A DNA stretch of 8,491 nt from Acidobacteriota bacterium (GTDB lineage: Bacteria; Acidobacteriota; Terriglobia; Acidoferrales; 2-02-FULL-67-57): the NCBI GenBank assembly GCA_016210895.1, contig JACQTG010000157.1, positions 1-8,491 on the forward strand, in the 5' to 3' direction. Below the pieces are notes generated by a model, which worked only from the letters and a program-made list of their open reading frames with translations, searched no databases and was not told the origin of the DNA. Position numbers and translations under genes: made by a program. Below, piece after piece: positions 6,699 through 8,491 of the stretch. How positions within the stretch are numbered: the stretch's first letter is position 1; every line of letters begins with the position of its first letter.

Positions 6699-8251
6699 TT
6701 CTTGGCCACCCGCAGGTCGGAGCCGGTCATGGCAGCGGGTCGAGGCAGACCGAGCAGGGCGAGCAGGGTAGGGGCGATGTCGCGCAGGCTGCCGTCGGCG
6801 CGCAGTTGAAGCTTGGTGTCGTCGGAGATGACGACCAGCGGGACGGGGTTGGTGGTGTGGAAGGTGTGGGGCTGGCCGGTTTCGGGCTCGACCATGGTTT
6901 CGGCGTTGCCGTGGTCGGCGGTAATGACCCAGGCGCCGCCCCGCGCGCGCAGCTCCTGGTAGATGCGGCCCAGCGAGGCGTCCACCGCCTCAACGGCCTT
7001 GATCGTGGGCTCGAGCTTGCCCGAGTGGCCGACCATGTCGGGATTGGCGAAGTTCGAGACGATGACCTCGAAGGTGGCGTCGCGGATGGCTTTGACGATG
7101 GTGTCGGTGATGCCCGCGGCGCTCATCTCGGGCTTCAAGTCGTAGGTGGCGACCTTGGGCGAAGGAATCAGGATGCGCTCCTCGCAGTCGAAGGGCTTCT
7201 CGATGCCGCCGTTGAAGAAGTAGGTGACGTGGGCATACTTCTCGGTTTCGGCGACGCGCAGGTTGTGCAGCTGGTGCTGGGCGAAGATATTGGCGAGGAT
7301 GTTTTCCACCGCCTGCGGGCCGAAGGCGTAGGGCACCCAGGTGAAGCTCTTGTCGTACTGCGTCAGGGAGACGAAGAAGAGGTCTTTCGGCCGCGCCGGG
7401 TCGGAGAACTTGTCGAAGCCTGGCTCGGTCAAGGCGCGCGTAAGCTGGCGGGCGCGGTCGGCGCGGAAGTTGAAAAAGATGACGGCATCCTGGTCTTGCA
7501 CGGTGGCGCAGGGGTTGCCCTCGCGGTCGGTGAGGACGATGGGGACGACGAATTCATCCGTCACCTTGCGACCGTAGGAGTCGCGCACCGCCTGCAACGG
7601 ATCGGTGTGGGTGAACTCAGCCTGGCCGTGAACGATGGCGCGGTAGGCCTGCTCGGTGCGCTCCCAGCGGTTGTCGCGGTCCATGGCGTAGTAGCGGCCG
7701 CTGACGCTGGCCAGCTGGCCCAGGTCGAGTGCGGCCATCTCCCGCTGGAGCTGGTCGAGAAAGTCGACGCCGCTGGTGGGCGGGGTGTCGCGGCCGTCGA
7801 GGAAGGCGTGGACGAAGACGCGCTCCACCTGATTGCGTTTCGCCATCTGCAGCAGGGCGAAAAGGTGGTTGAGGTGGGAGTGGACCCCGCCGTCGCTCAC
7901 CAGGCCCAGCAGGTGAAGCTGGTGGGTGCGGCCGCGCTCCAGTGCCCGCAGGAGCAGCTCGTGGCGGAAGAACTCGCCCGACTCAATCGCCATATCAATG
8001 CGGGTGATGTCCATATAGATGATGCGCCCGGCGCCGATGTTGAGATGCCCGACCTCGCTGTTTCCCATCTGGCCTTCGGGCAGGCCGACGTAGGGGCCGG
8101 AGGTGTGGATCAAGATGTTGGGGAAGTTGCGGAGCAGCTCTTCCCAGATGGGCTTGCGGGCCAGCGCGATGGCATTAGCCTCGCGCTGGGCACGATAGCC
8201 CCAGCCGTCGAGGATCGTCAGCACCACGGGTTCAGGTCGACGTTCACGCAT
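6695..8251 (-). CDS. gpmI: 2,3-bisphosphoglycerate-independent phosphoglycerate mutase
   Basis: This cytosolic enzyme interconverts 3- and 2-phosphoglycerate in glycolysis and gluconeogenesis through a phosphoserine intermediate, with two Mn2+ ions. At 518 residues it matches the family's usual size of about 510-515. LDGWG holds D15, and [15 protein letters not shown] (62-76) holds the nucleophile S65. The phosphotransferase insert domain carries GGVHSH (121-126), [11 protein letters not shown] (148-158), [12 protein letters not shown] (185-196) and NFRADR (261-266). The returning phosphatase-like half has NPDMVGH (D405, H409), TADHGN (D446, H447) and HTFHTTNP (H465). All seven expected metal ligands are present. 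No Shine-Dalgarno is visible before the ATG at 8251; upstream lie a 10-bp palindrome, a hairpin and a transposase stop within 46 bases. The end overlaps the dehydrogenase start by four bases. Confidence 0.98.
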   Translation of the reverse strand: MRERRPEPVVLTILDGWGYRAQREANAIALARKPIWEELLRNFPNILIHTSGPYVGLPEGQMGNSEVGHLNIGAGRIIYMDITRIDMAIESGEFFRHELLLRALERGRTHQLHLLGLVSDGGVHSHLNHLFALLQMAKRNQVERVFVHAFLDGRDTPPTSGVDFLDQLQREMAALDLGQLASVSGRYYAMDRDNRWERTEQAYRAIVHGQAEFTHTDPLQAVRDSYGRKVTDEFVVPIVLTDREGNPCATVQDQDAVIFFNFRADRARQLTRALTEPGFDKFSDPARPKDLFFVSLTQYDKSFTWVPYAFGPQAVENILANIFAQHQLHNLRVAETEKYAHVTYFFNGGIEKPFDCEERILIPSPKVATYDLKPEMSAAGITDTIVKAIRDATFEVIVSNFANPDMVGHSGKLEPTIKAVEAVDASLGRIYQELRARGGAWVITADHGNAETMVEPETGQPHTFHTTNPVPLVVISDDTKLQLRADGSLRDIAPTLLALLGLPRPAAMTGSDLRVAKK

Positions 8252-8257
8252 AGATTT

Positions 8258-8267
8258 TCAGCGCTGA
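8258..8267. repeat. 10-bp perfect palindrome in the gpmI leader
   Basis: TCAGCGCTGA is its own reverse complement. It sits seven to sixteen bases upstream of the gpmI start, where a ribosome site would be expected, and immediately next to the larger hairpin at 8269-8290. It may be part of the same palindromic element or a small operator. Confidence 0.4.
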
Positions 8268-8268
8268 G

Positions 8269-8290
8269 CCCGGTGGCACCCGCCACCGGG
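8269..8290. repeat. REP-like perfect hairpin beside a transposase gene
   Basis: CCCGGTGGC (8269-8277) and GCCACCGGG (8282-8290) form a perfect 9-bp stem with a 4-base loop. It lies six bases past the stop of the transposase fragment and 17 bases before the gpmI ATG. No T-run follows on either strand, which argues against an intrinsic terminator. REP-associated transposases are known to be flanked by short GC-rich palindromes of this size, so I read it as a REP-like element mobilised by the neighbouring gene. That link is inferred from position and shape. Confidence 0.6.
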
Positions 8291-8296
8291 AATAGT

Positions 8297-8491
8297 TCAC
8301 AGCAGCAGGTTGTGCGGATTAATTCGGATTGCACCTTGTCCCAGTTCGTAGTTTCGCAGACTCGAGTAGGGATAGTCGATGGAACGGCTTACCAGTCGCT
8401 CGCGAATCGGATTGTCGTGAATATAGTCAAGTTTCTGCTTGAACATGGCCGCCGAGGTCACAGGACGCACATAGCTATTCGGCTGTAGGAC
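8297..8491 (-). CDS. REP-associated tyrosine transposase (Y1/IS200-like), N-terminus outside window
   Basis: Only the last 64 residues are inside the window, reading minus strand from the right edge to TGA at 8299-8297. The core is FKQKLDYIHDNPIRERLV followed by DYPYSSLRNY. This is the C-terminal signature of RAYT/Y1 transposases (YIHxNPxRxxLV, then an aromatic-SS-xxxY motif). By alignment with the Y-xxx-Q/N pattern of Y1 enzymes, the tyrosine of YIHDN is the probable nucleophile. The HUH metal-binding histidines would lie upstream, outside the window. No frameshift or internal stop is seen here, so the gene may be intact. Such enzymes cut and move single-stranded palindromic DNA, and a perfect hairpin follows directly after the stop. 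The gene was found by reading this frame directly; it has no start in the window. Confidence 0.85.
   Translation of the reverse strand, partial: VLQPNSYVRPVTSAAMFKQKLDYIHDNPIRERLVSRSIDYPYSSLRNYELGQGAIRINPHNLLL

Noticed and set aside
8269..8290. Intrinsic terminator for the transposase
   Set aside because: The stem is strong, but neither strand has a T-run after it; the minus strand continues with the TCAGCGCTGA palindrome.
6806..8488. Long open frame on the plus strand opposite gpmI and the transposase fragment
   Set aside because: It is antisense to two confidently identified genes. Its composition is the mirror of GC-rich codons (long G/V/A/D/E/H-rich stretches), with no recognisable domain.

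Overview
The window looks like a chromosomal segment of a GC-rich bacterium, most likely an Acidobacteriota member. The main clue is a tandem pair of secreted proteins of the 'VWFA-related Acidobacterial domain' type (family known as TIGR03436). The style of the D-2-hydroxyacid dehydrogenase and the small-transposase/palindrome pair at the right edge fit the same group. This assignment comes from recognising families, not from a search.

Layout. Left block, minus strand: pyruvate kinase (329-1747), then a cupin protein cut by the left edge (1-247). Centre, plus strand: two paralogous exported VWFA-like proteins (1905-2987 and 3122-4144), diverging from pyk across a short region with a plausible promoter and a perfect inverted repeat. 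Right block, minus strand, read from right to left: the C-terminal end of a REP-associated tyrosine transposase (8297 to the edge), a perfect 9-bp hairpin, gpmI (6695-8251), a D-2-hydroxyacid dehydrogenase overlapping gpmI by an ATGA, a two-part hairpin in a 92-base gap, a zinc-free VAT1-type quinone oxidoreductase (4582-5598) and a MaoC-like hot-dog protein (4156-4566). The second VWFA gene and the MaoC gene converge with 11 bases between them and no visible terminator.

How the genes fit together. GpmI (3-PG to 2-PG) and pyruvate kinase (PEP to pyruvate) are two steps of lower glycolysis, but they lie in separate transcription units here. gpmI and the hydroxyacid dehydrogenase are probably translationally coupled, and so, by close spacing, are the oxidoreductase and the MaoC protein. 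The VWFA pair is likely exported and of unknown function. No stretch longer than about 160 bases lacks a gene. Most of the window is core or ordinary metabolism. The parts that deserve a second look are the VWFA pair with degenerate metal-binding sites, and the transposase fragment with its adjacent palindromes. I see no CRISPR array, rRNA, tRNA or defence system.
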